From JAQBZY01 sp038117205 (GTDB taxonomy: Bacteria > Pseudomonadota > Alphaproteobacteria > Rhodospirillales > Casp-alpha2), in the NCBI GenBank assembly GCA_038117205.1, contig JAYOFL010000045.1, positions 1 through 31,219 on the forward strand: a stretch of 31,219 nt of DNA, given 5' to 3'. The notes under the pieces are model-generated. The model was not told the origin of the DNA and did not search any database. It saw only the letters and a list, made by a program, of their open reading frames with translations. Position 1 is the first letter of the stretch. Every line of letters starts with the position of its first letter. The position numbers and the translations under genes were made by a program. Shown in pieces: positions 6,203 to 13,184 of this stretch.

Positions 6203-8359
6203 ATGGCCGGCAACGACAAGCCGACCCTCGCCGATTGGGCGAAGGCGGCGAACAAGGAAATGAAGAACGCCACCGTCGACGACCTCGTCTGGCAGACGCC
6301 GGAGGGCATCGCGGTGAAGCCGCTTTATACCGCCGCCGACCTGGAAGGTCTCGAACACGTCGCCACCCTGCCGGGCTTCGAGCCCTACGTGCGCGGGCCG
6401 CGCGCCACCATGTACGCCAACCGGCCGTGGACCATCCGCCAGTACGCCGGCTTCTCGACCGCCGAGGAATCCAACAAGTTCTACCGCGACAACCTGGCCG
6501 CCGGTCAGAAGGGTCTCTCCATCGCCTTCGATCTGGCGACGCACCGTGGCTACGATTCCGATCATCCGCGCGTCATCGGCGACGTCGGCAAGGCGGGCGT
6601 CGCCATCGACAGCGTCGAGGACATGAAGATCCTGTTCGACGGCATTCCGCTGGACGAAATGTCCGTCTCCATGACCATGAACGGCGCCGTGCTGCCGGTG
6701 CTGGCCGGCTACATCGTCGCCGCCGAGGAACAGGGCGTGCCGGCGGCGAAACTTTCCGGCACCATCCAGAACGACATCCTGAAAGAGTTCATGGTGCGGA
6801 ACACTTATATATATCCGCCGGAACCCTCCATGCGGATCGTCGCTGACATCATCGAGTACACGGCGCTCAACATGCCGAAGTTCAACTCGATCTCGATTTC
6901 CGGCTATCACATGCAGGAAGCGGGCGCGACCTGCGTGCAGGAGCTCGCCTACACACTGGCGGACGGTCTTGAGTACGTGCGGGCCGCGCTGTCGAAGGGG
7001 CTCGACGTCGACGCCTTCGCGCCGCGCCTCTCGTTCTTCTTCGCCATCGGCATGAACTTCTTCATGGAGGTCGCGAAGCTCCGCGCCGCGCGCCTGCTGT
7101 GGTCGGAGCTGATGTCGGAATTCAAGCCGAAGGACGCGCGCTCATCCATGCTGCGCACGCACTGCCAGACGTCCGGCGTGTCGCTGACCGAGAAGGACCC
7201 CTACAACAACGTCATCCGCACCACCATCGAGGCGATGGCGGCCGTGTTGGGCGGCACGCAGTCCTTGCATACCAACGCGCTCGACGAGGCGATCGCCCTG
7301 CCGACGCCGTTCTCGGCCCGCATCGCCCGCAACACGCAGTTGATCATCGCGGAAGAAAGCGGCATCCCCGCCGTCGTCGATCCCTTGGGCGGCAGCTACT
7401 ACGTCGAGAGCCTGACCGCCGCCATGGTCGCCGAGGCCCGTAAGCTGATCGCCGAGGTCGAGGAAATGGGCGGCATGACGGAAGCCGTCGCCGCCGGCCT
7501 GCCGAAGCAGCGCATCGAGGAATCGGCAGCCCGCAAGCAGGCCCGCATCGACCGCGGCGAGGAAGTCGTGGTCGGCGTCAACAAGTACAAGCGCGACGGC
7601 GCCGACGACCGGGTCGACGTGCTCGACGTCGACAACGCCATGGTGCGCGATAATCAGGTGACGCGTCTCAACACCATCCGCAACACCCGCGACAAGGCGG
7701 CTTGCGAGAAGGCGCTCGCCGATCTCACCAAGGCCGCCGAGGACGGGTCCGGCAACCTCTTGGACCTCGCCGTCAAGGCGACCCGCGCGCGCGCCACGGT
7801 CGGCGAAATCTCCGACGCGCTGGAAAAGGTCTACACCCGCTACCGGGCGCAGATCCGCTCCATCGCCGGCGTCTACGGCGCCGCCTACGACGGCGACGAG
7901 GGCTTCAAGAAAATCCGCGCCGACGTCGAAGCGTTCGCCGCCGCCGAAGGCCGGCGGCCGCGCATGCTGGTCGTCAAGATGGGCCAGGACGGACACGACC
8001 GGGGCGCCAAGGTGATCGCCACGGCCTTCGCCGACATCGGCTTCGACGTCGACATCGGGCCGCTGTTCCAGACGCCCGACGAAGCGGCCCGCGAGGCGGT
8101 CGAGAACGACGTGCACGTGATCGGCGTCTCGTCGCAGGCGGCCGGTCACAAGACGCTGGTGCCGGCGCTGATCGAGGAATTGAAGAAGCAGGGCGCCGAC
8201 GACATCCTGGTGGTGTGCGGCGGCGTCATCCCGACGCAGGATTACGACTTCCTGTTCAAGTCGGGCGTCTCCGCCGTTTACGGGCCGGGGACGCACATCC
8301 CGACGGCGGCGGCGGAAATCCTCGGCATCCTCGGCGAGGGGCGGCAGGCGGCCGAGTAA
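6203..8359 (+). CDS. scpA: methylmalonyl-CoA mutase (adenosylcobalamin-dependent)
   Basis: The 718-residue enzyme interconverts methylmalonyl-CoA and succinyl-CoA, feeding propionate and branched-chain carbon into the TCA cycle, or the reverse. The N-terminal part (about 1-550) is the substrate-binding barrel with the family sequences RPWTIRQYAGFSTAEESN, SIAFDLATHRGYDSDHPRV and NAVLPVLA-like and SGYHMQEAG-like blocks. The C-terminal cobalamin domain (about 585-718) has the base-off/His-on motif DxHxxG at Asp596, His598 and Gly601. It is the single-chain, homodimeric type, so no small subunit is needed and none is present. The frame is open further upstream, but ATG 6203 is chosen because GGAGG (6193-6197) sits five bases before it. 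No epimerase, carboxylase or MeaB gene is adjacent. Confidence 0.97.
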   Translation: MAGNDKPTLADWAKAANKEMKNATVDDLVWQTPEGIAVKPLYTAADLEGLEHVATLPGFEPYVRGPRATMYANRPWTIRQYAGFSTAEESNKFYRDNLAAGQKGLSIAFDLATHRGYDSDHPRVIGDVGKAGVAIDSVEDMKILFDGIPLDEMSVSMTMNGAVLPVLAGYIVAAEEQGVPAAKLSGTIQNDILKEFMVRNTYIYPPEPSMRIVADIIEYTALNMPKFNSISISGYHMQEAGATCVQELAYTLADGLEYVRAALSKGLDVDAFAPRLSFFFAIGMNFFMEVAKLRAARLLWSELMSEFKPKDARSSMLRTHCQTSGVSLTEKDPYNNVIRTTIEAMAAVLGGTQSLHTNALDEAIALPTPFSARIARNTQLIIAEESGIPAVVDPLGGSYYVESLTAAMVAEARKLIAEVEEMGGMTEAVAAGLPKQRIEESAARKQARIDRGEEVVVGVNKYKRDGADDRVDVLDVDNAMVRDNQVTRLNTIRNTRDKAACEKALADLTKAAEDGSGNLLDLAVKATRARATVGEISDALEKVYTRYRAQIRSIAGVYGAAYDGDEGFKKIRADVEAFAAAEGRRPRMLVVKMGQDGHDRGAKVIATAFADIGFDVDIGPLFQTPDEAAREAVENDVHVIGVSSQAAGHKTLVPALIEELKKQGADDILVVCGGVIPTQDYDFLFKSGVSAVYGPGTHIPTAAAEILGILGEGRQAAE

Positions 8360-8382
8360 GAGCGAAAACGCAAAAGAAAATC

Positions 8383-8410
8383 GGGGGCGTTCCCAACTGG
8401 GAACGCCCCC
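8383..8410 (+). terminator. intrinsic terminator of scpA
   Basis: GGGGGCGTTCCC (8383-8394) and GGGAACGCCCCC (8399-8410) form a perfect 12-bp stem with loop AACT, 24 bp past the scpA stop. The following T-rich tract (TTCAATTTGTT) is imperfect but adequate. Confidence 0.75.
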
Positions 8411-8425
8411 TTCAATTTGTTCCGG

Positions 8426-8474
8426 TCGTCCGCTTGGCGGACGATGGGGACGTCCCCACAATAGGAACGTCCCC
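8426..8474. repeat. two adjoining hairpins between scpA and the next gene
   Basis: TCGTCCGC/GCGGACGA (8426-8444) is a perfect 8-bp stem with a TTG loop. It is followed immediately by TGGGGACGTCCCCA (8445-8458, palindrome) and a second ACGTCCCC (8467-8474), so the GGGGACGT arm can also pair with the later copy. The GGGGACGTCCCC type of palindrome resembles REP-like intergenic repeats in other genomes. It could also end transcription of the converging gene. Confidence 0.5.
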
Positions 8475-8479
8475 GTCTT

Positions 8480-8716
8480 TCATCCCGGCGTCCGAACCGG
8501 CTCCTGCCAGGGATCTTCCGGCTCTTCCGGCAGCGGATTGGCGCGCAACTCCCAGAGCGTCGTGTAGTACCCGTAGAGCGCGCCCGTAACGACGGCGGCC
8601 GACGGCGTCACGGTGACGAGTGCCGTCACCAATACCGCGCCGCGCCAGCCCCGCGACCACCGGTCCAGCCACGGCTCGCGCCGGCCCCTTGCCGTTCCGT
8701 TCGTTTCGTCCTTCAT
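8480..8716 (-). CDS. small single-pass membrane protein, unknown function
   Basis: The 78-residue product has a basic, Trp/Arg-rich N-terminus (residues 10-25). One hydrophobic segment (about 27-52: VLVTALVTVTPSAAVVTGAL) follows, then an acidic, proline-rich tail ending in EPEDPWQEPVRTPG. The ribosome site AGGAGGTG a few bases before the ATG is near-perfect, which supports it as a real gene. It follows the 521-residue protein by 72 bp on the same strand and may share its transcript. I do not recognise the family. Confidence 0.5.
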   Translation of the reverse strand: MKDETNGTARGRREPWLDRWSRGWRGAVLVTALVTVTPSAAVVTGALYGYYTTLWELRANPLPEEPEDPWQEPVRTPG

Positions 8717-8788
8717 GCGGCACCTCCTCGCGTCTTGCCTGCGACACGGACGCCATGAAAGGACCAGAGGAAGTTTTCGCGGGGATTT

Positions 8789-10354
8789 TCAGACCAATCC
8801 GAAATTCTCGGCGAAGCGGCGGGTGAGCCTGTCCGGCCCCTCGAAGGCGTTGACGGTGCGGAACGCATCCTCGGTCTTCGACCCGACGTCGCCGTCGACG
8901 GCGAGGGGCTCGAAGCCCGTGAATCCCTTGTCCGTTCCCCTGACCCGGTTCGCCCCAGGCGTCGCATCGGACGTGTCATCGGTGTGGGCGCCGAGGTCGT
9001 TCAACGTTTCCTGCATCGCCCTGCCGGCGAGCGTCGAAGCGCGCGTGCCGTCTTTCGCCGGTACCGCGACGAGCGGCTCCACCGCGTCGTCGAGGAGTGA
9101 CTTGAGGCCCGATGCGGGATTCCCACGCGCCCGTTCCGCCGTCGCGAAGCGCTGCACGCGGCCGAGCGCCAGCGCGTCCGCCGCCGCCTTGGCGCCCTGC
9201 GCAGCGAGCATGCCCTTGAGGGCGCCGCCGGTCCTAGGCCCGAAGTCGCCGTCGATCCTGAGCGGCGGGTGCCGGCGTTCCTTGGCGGCGTCCGCAAGCA
9301 GGTTGATGCCGTTCTGCAACGCCTTGACGGCGGCGGTCTCGCCGAAACCGTCCGCGTGTGTCGTCAGCATGTCGGCGACCCGGCCGGCGGCGGCGTCGAG
9401 CCCTTCTCCCGTGGGCGTGGCGAGCGGCGTCGCCGTCTTCGGCACGTCCCGCTTCAAGGCCGGATCCCGCATACGGCCGACGGCGTCGAATTCGGCCGGT
9501 TCGTCGCCGTAGGAGAGCGAATAGAAGTCTCGCCGCTTTTCGTCGAAGGCAACCCGCGCCGGATCGTTCGCCGGCAGCCGCCAGTATTCGCGGCCGAGTT
9601 CCATGACCTCGGCTTCCGTCAGCGTATCGGTCGGCTTGAGCAACAGATCGCGCGCGTCGCCAATGTCCGCCGCCTCGCCTCCGCGCATCCCCCGGCCCGC
9701 TTCCTCGGCGAGACCGAACGACGTCACCTTGGCGCGGAGCCCTTCCGTCTCCGCCCCCGCGAAACCGGCGTCGGCGTTCCCGTCTCCGTCGGCCAACGGG
9801 TCTTCCGGCATACCGGCCTGTTCTGGATTTTCCCCCGGTCCGTCGGTGGGATCGTTTTCCGACTGCGGACCGGTGTAGTCGTTTTCGATGGAAGATGGAT
9901 CCTTCTCCTGGAGATCAAGAATCCGCCCCTTCCTTTGCGCATCGTCACCGGCGCCATAGGGAGCATACCCCATTTCATCGAGCATTTTTGTAGGCAAAAT
10001 CTCGTCAATTCGTTCGGATTTGCCTGTCGCCTTTATTGTATCTTGGACAAAATCGACACAGTTTCTATCGCCAAGTTGATAGGAGCCGGGGTTCTGACGC
10101 GATTTACTAATAAAATCCGCGCCTTTCTCGGCCTGATCCTTAGTCAACGGTATTTCATGCTTGAAGACACGTTCAGTCTTGACGCGATCACTGTCGTCAC
10201 GGACATCGGCTGCTGCATCGAAAGGCAACATGAATTCGTTCCGAGCATATCGCCCATAGACTTTCTCGTTCATCCCGGGACCGCTGATCCCAACGGAAAA
10301 ATGTCCCGTTAGTTTCTTCGGATCGGCATAGATTGTTAGCTTGTAGTCACTCAT
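8789..10354 (-). CDS. permuted papain-like cysteine hydrolase with peptidoglycan-binding-like repeats
   Basis: The 521-residue protein has no signal peptide. Residues 1-140 look like a circularly permuted NlpC/P60 (LRAT/PPPDE-like) fold: His18 in GHFSVGI comes first, and the candidate nucleophile Cys99 in the DRNCVDFVQDT motif comes later. A low-complexity acidic, Gly/Pro-rich linker (about 145-205) leads to a helical region. Two C-terminal segments resemble PG_binding_1 repeats, with LRIDGDFGPRT (365-375) and LAVDGDVGSKT (484-494). It could be a wall-acting enzyme, phage lysin or exported effector; which one is not decided by sequence. The DNA of the first 150 codons is visibly less GC-rich than the rest. 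A divergent membrane-protein gene lies next door. Exact function unknown. Confidence 0.75.
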   Translation of the reverse strand: MSDYKLTIYADPKKLTGHFSVGISGPGMNEKVYGRYARNEFMLPFDAAADVRDDSDRVKTERVFKHEIPLTKDQAEKGADFISKSRQNPGSYQLGDRNCVDFVQDTIKATGKSERIDEILPTKMLDEMGYAPYGAGDDAQRKGRILDLQEKDPSSIENDYTGPQSENDPTDGPGENPEQAGMPEDPLADGDGNADAGFAGAETEGLRAKVTSFGLAEEAGRGMRGGEAADIGDARDLLLKPTDTLTEAEVMELGREYWRLPANDPARVAFDEKRRDFYSLSYGDEPAEFDAVGRMRDPALKRDVPKTATPLATPTGEGLDAAAGRVADMLTTHADGFGETAAVKALQNGINLLADAAKERRHPPLRIDGDFGPRTGGALKGMLAAQGAKAAADALALGRVQRFATAERARGNPASGLKSLLDDAVEPLVAVPAKDGTRASTLAGRAMQETLNDLGAHTDDTSDATPGANRVRGTDKGFTGFEPLAVDGDVGSKTEDAFRTVNAFEGPDRLTRRFAENFGLV

Positions 10355-10498
10355 TTCCGTACTCCTATTAAGTGTATTGGATTAACGTAATGGGCATTTT
10401 TCCGCTCCCATCTGGCGGTTAGTAGAGATTGAGGATTTTGTGGTTTTTGCATTCTTGAACGCCGAATTACGCGTCGAATCGGTCCATAGGAGCGAGCA

Positions 10499-10522
10499 AT
10501 GCAAACCCGCGAGAAAGGATGA
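10499..10522 (+). CDS. possible 7-codon leader overlapping the membrane-protein gene
   Basis: ATG at 10499 has an excellent ribosome site (AGGAG at 10488-10492) and reads MQTREKG before TGA at 10520-10522. The TGA overlaps the ATG at 10519 in the arrangement ATGA. The good ribosome site thus points at this tiny frame, and the larger gene may be translated by coupling. It may be fortuitous. Confidence 0.25.
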   Translation: MQTREKG

Positions 10523-11055
10523 AGGCGATGGTTCCGTCAGATTTTCATAAACGAATGGAATTCATCTGCGTGGCCGCTTTAGTTGCCGGCTTCTCGGCAT
10601 TCTGTTGGGGGCCATATGCCTGGATGGTCGATGCGGCCGTATCGAACAAACCGTTTTCGGAAGTCTTGAGCGGAAGCCCTCTTTCTCTCCAATGGTTCTT
10701 TTGGCCGTTTCTCACGGCGATGCCCTTGGCTCTGGCGTTTCTCACGGTTCGGGCGACGAACGTATGGTGGTGTGTCGTCTTTCCATCGATCGTTTACGGC
10801 GCTTGCATGACGGCACTGCTGTTTCTCGCGATTTTTCTTGCGCTGGCCGTCAGGAACTTGTGGATGGATATGATCTTGTTGGCGGTCATCGGCGCACCCC
10901 TCATTTGGTTCGTGCGCGCCTTCGAGCAGAAGGGATTGATGATCTCGAGATCGCCCCTTGAAAGCCTGGCTCTCATCGCCCTTGTGGTCGTCCCGCCCGG
11001 CCAAGTCGTCTTTCTCGCATCGTTGGATGCGGATTTGGCGCGGGCATTTCACTGA
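10519..11055 (+). CDS. multi-pass membrane protein, unknown function
   Basis: The 178-residue protein has about five hydrophobic segments: roughly 14-34, 54-76, 83-105, 112-131 and 150-170, the first preceded by FHKRME. No catalytic motif or family signature is recognised. The start may be ATG 10519, coupled to the 7-codon leader, or ATG 10528, which has AAGGA at a better distance. It is transcribed divergently from the permuted-papain protein gene across a 164-bp, relatively AT-rich gap, and lies 22 bp before a broken secreted-protein gene. Its position invites the idea of an immunity or export partner of the hydrolase, but nothing in the sequence proves it. Confidence 0.65.
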   Translation: MKAMVPSDFHKRMEFICVAALVAGFSAFCWGPYAWMVDAAVSNKPFSEVLSGSPLSLQWFFWPFLTAMPLALAFLTVRATNVWWCVVFPSIVYGACMTALLFLAIFLALAVRNLWMDMILLAVIGAPLIWFVRAFEQKGLMISRSPLESLALIALVVVPPGQVVFLASLDADLARAFH

Positions 11056-11077
11056 TCCCTGAATTGAGAGATCGGAA

Positions 11078-11407
11078 ATGAACCCGGATCGATTTCGTTC
11101 TCGAATGGGCATTCTCGCGGCTGTGTCGGCGCTCGCGCTTCCGACGGTGTAGGGTGCCTGGGCCGACGCCGATCCGCGCCGGCCGACGGCGCTGATCGCC
11201 AGGGACTTGGGCGTCACGGAAGATCAATTCAAGGCGTGCTTCCTGCCGGTTCGGCCCGACCGCGACAAGAACCCGGACGGGGCGCGCCAGCGCATGAACA
11301 AATCCGTCCTGCTGCCCTGCCTGCAAAGGGCGAACCCGACGATCGGCAACGATCTGCTCGACCGCGTCATGGACCGCCATCGCCCGGGAGGGCCGATCCG
11401 CCGCTAG
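11078..11407 (+). pseudogene. small secreted protein gene with an in-frame amber codon
   Basis: Frame 11078-11407 encodes 109 codons. It starts with a signal peptide (basic MNPDRFRSR, hydrophobic GILAAVSALALPTV, cleavage after GAWA) and continues as a mature protein with two Cys and the sequence DLGVTEDQFKACF. Codon 25 is TAG (11150-11152), in the middle of the signal peptide, although reading sense resumes at once. The ATG has GAGAG seven bases upstream. Either the gene is inactivated, or the amber is read through, or there is a base error. A TTG at 11207 could start a shorter frame without signal peptide. The family is not recognised. Confidence 0.65.
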
Positions 11408-11423
11408 GCGTCGCGCCCGCTCC

Positions 11424-12539
11424 TCAGACTTCGAACTCGATCGCGGCGGCCACCGGCTCCGCGCCCGGCCGCCAGCGGCCGCGGTCGCGCCTTTCGGTGA
11501 CGGAAGGCCCGCGCGACAGCCGCACCGGTTCCACGAGCAGGCAACCGGCGACCGCGTCGAGGCCGTCGTCCGGCCCCGATCCTTCCGGCCGCCAGTCCCG
11601 CATTTCGCGGACGAAGGGCGACGCGAAGACGCGTGCCGACGCATGCAGCCGGCCCGCCGCCAGCACGGCGTCGAAGGCGTCGAGGATGCGGTCGCGCTTG
11701 GCGCGCCGGTTCGCGTGTTCGATCACCGCCGCCGCGATGCCGGCGCGGCGCACCTCGCGCCGGAGCAGGTTCGGCAGGAAGCGGCCGATGCCGTTGATCT
11801 CGACCGCGACGGCGGGCAGAGAGTGCCGGCGGACGAAGCCGGCGGCCTGACGGCAGAGCTGCGTCGCCTCGTCGATCTCGGCGACCCGGTCCGGCGCGTG
11901 CGTCAGGTATTCGACGGCGTGCAGCCAATAGTCGCCGTCCTCGTCCGTGAAGACGCAAGCGATGACGCAGCCGTCGCTTTTGTTCGGCCCGCCGTCCGGC
12001 CGGCCGTAGGACGGATCCCAGAAGCACGACGCAGAAACCAGCCGCCGTCCGCCCAGCGTCAGCACCGGCTGGCCGTTGCCTTCGCGGTAATCGAGCTCGC
12101 CCGTGTAGTAGTGGAGCCGATCCGGATCGAGGCGGCTTTCCGTCACGTCCGTCGGATCGAGCAGCATCTCGACCGCGAAGTTGGAGCGGTCGAAGTGGCC
12201 GTGCAGGATGCTCGCCGCGCGCTCAAGCGCCTCGGCCATCTCGGCGCGGTGCGCGTCCGGCGCGTCGCGCCCCAACTGGAACGCGAACCAGCGCGACCAG
12301 GGCGGCGTCAGTTCGGCGAGCAGGCTCGCCGCCAACTGGTCGACGGCGTCCGGCGCCGTGGCGTCGAAGAGGCGCGACATCTTTTTCTCGCCGGGCTGTC
12401 CGGGCTGGATCACGTTGTCGCGTTGCGGCAGGGCATACGTGTAGCACTCGCGCCAATGCTCGACCCACTGCGAACGCCGTTCGTCGGCGCGGCGGCGCCG
12501 CTGGATCAGGGATTTCGGATCTGTGTCCGGCATGCTCAT
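11424..12539 (-). CDS. chimera of phage portal N-terminus and large-terminase C-terminus
   Basis: The 371-residue frame joins two phage packaging proteins. Residues 1-124 match the start of podophage head-to-tail connector (portal) proteins: RRSQWVEHWRECYTYALP, MSRLFDATAPDAVDQLAASL, TPPWSRWFAF and HFDRSNFAVE. From about residue 125 (near 12165-12170) it reads as the C-terminal nuclease half of a large terminase: LVSASCFWDPSYGRP (Asp176), VEINGIGRFLP (Glu248) and GPDDGLDAVAGCL (Asp324/325), ending like a true terminase C-terminus. The portal lacks its ring body and the terminase lacks its ATPase, so neither can work as usual, yet the frame is intact. ATG 12539 overlaps the stop of the upstream gene as ATGA. 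The rest of the prophage is missing. Confidence 0.8.
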   Translation of the reverse strand: MSMPDTDPKSLIQRRRRADERRSQWVEHWRECYTYALPQRDNVIQPGQPGEKKMSRLFDATAPDAVDQLAASLLAELTPPWSRWFAFQLGRDAPDAHRAEMAEALERAASILHGHFDRSNFAVEMLLDPTDVTESRLDPDRLHYYTGELDYREGNGQPVLTLGGRRLVSASCFWDPSYGRPDGGPNKSDGCVIACVFTDEDGDYWLHAVEYLTHAPDRVAEIDEATQLCRQAAGFVRRHSLPAVAVEINGIGRFLPNLLRREVRRAGIAAAVIEHANRRAKRDRILDAFDAVLAAGRLHASARVFASPFVREMRDWRPEGSGPDDGLDAVAGCLLVEPVRLSRGPSVTERRDRGRWRPGAEPVAAAIEFEV

Positions 12540-12742
12540 TCTCCGAGTCTGGTCTTCAATCCGTTGCCGTCCTCCGGCGCGAGAACGCCGCGTTCCGACG
12601 TGGCGATGGTCCCGGCGCGGCCGCGGCGGCGGCGGTCGATGGCTTCCAAGCGGCGCTTGCGCTCGTCCTCGGCCGGGTCGGCCGGCGGCGAGGGTGGCGG
12701 CGGCAAGGGGGCCGGTGACGGCGCGGAAAAAAGTCCACCCAT
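12536..12742 (-). CDS. small conserved phage protein upstream of portal
   Basis: The 68-residue protein starts MGGLFSAPSPAPLPPPPSPP, continues with an arginine-rich block (DRRRRGRAGTIATSERGVL) and ends KTRLGE. This pattern of a proline-rich N-terminus, RRRxGRAGT and a terminal LGE/LGG is familiar from small proteins encoded beside portal genes in podophages and alphaproteobacterial prophages; the function is unknown. The ribosome site AAGGAG lies at 12751-12756. The stop overlaps the next start by four bases, so the two genes are translationally coupled and belong to one phage module. Confidence 0.75.
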   Translation of the reverse strand: MGGLFSAPSPAPLPPPPSPPADPAEDERKRRLEAIDRRRRGRAGTIATSERGVLAPEDGNGLKTRLGE

Positions 12743-13184
12743 GACGGATGCTCCTTCGGTTTCGGGTTAAGGGGATTGGTTGGGACGGAATCCGGGCAGG
12801 GTTCGCCCGGCGGTTTTTCGAATCTTCGCGCGGGATGGCCGCCGATCCCTTCCGGCAGGCCCAGCAAGGTCTTGGACAAATCCGGATGGCTGCCGCCCAG
12901 GCCCGGAAGTCCGGGCCGTTCGGCGGAGGGATATCGGCATGGGGCGGGAAACGAAAAATCCCGGGAAGAAGACGCACTTCGCCCTGGGACTGACGGTGGT
13001 TTTAAAGAATCCTCATGGATGTGTCAACAGAAAAATACTATCTGAGGGCGATTTTTCGTTTTGCCCGATTTTGCCGCCCGCGCCCCCGGCGAGCGCCGGT
13101 TTCTGATTTTCGGCGCGGTTCTAGACGCTTGGCCCGAATACCCCGGACCGCTATCATCGCCCTCAAGAGGGAGGGGCCGTCGGC
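12743..13184. other. 442-bp gap between the prophage remnant and the ODP-DHH gene
   Basis: No convincing gene is seen. It contains the ribosome site of the small phage gene (12751-12756), a perfect hairpin GGCCCGGA/TCCGGGCC with a 2-nt loop (12900-12917), a less GC-rich patch at about 13000-13060, and the promoter of the next gene (13129-13157). It probably includes the right boundary of the phage remnant, but no copy of the tRNA-Arg half or other attachment repeat is visible here. Confidence 0.5.
13129..13157 (+). promoter_or_regulatory. sigma-70-type promoter of the ODP-DHH gene
   Basis: TTGGCC (13129-13134) and TATCAT (13152-13157) are spaced by 17 bp. The ATG at 13185 follows after a purine-rich ribosome site (13167-13177). 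Confidence 0.5.

Noticed and set aside
7142..8461. A 439-codon minus-strand frame over scpA
   Set aside because: Antisense shadow of the cobalamin-dependent mutase, whose catalytic motifs lie on the plus strand.
12540..12977. N-terminal extension of the portal-terminase frame and an overlapping 107-codon frame
   Set aside because: The small phage protein in another frame has a ribosome site, a family-like sequence and an ATGA overlap with the portal start, so the extensions are shadows.
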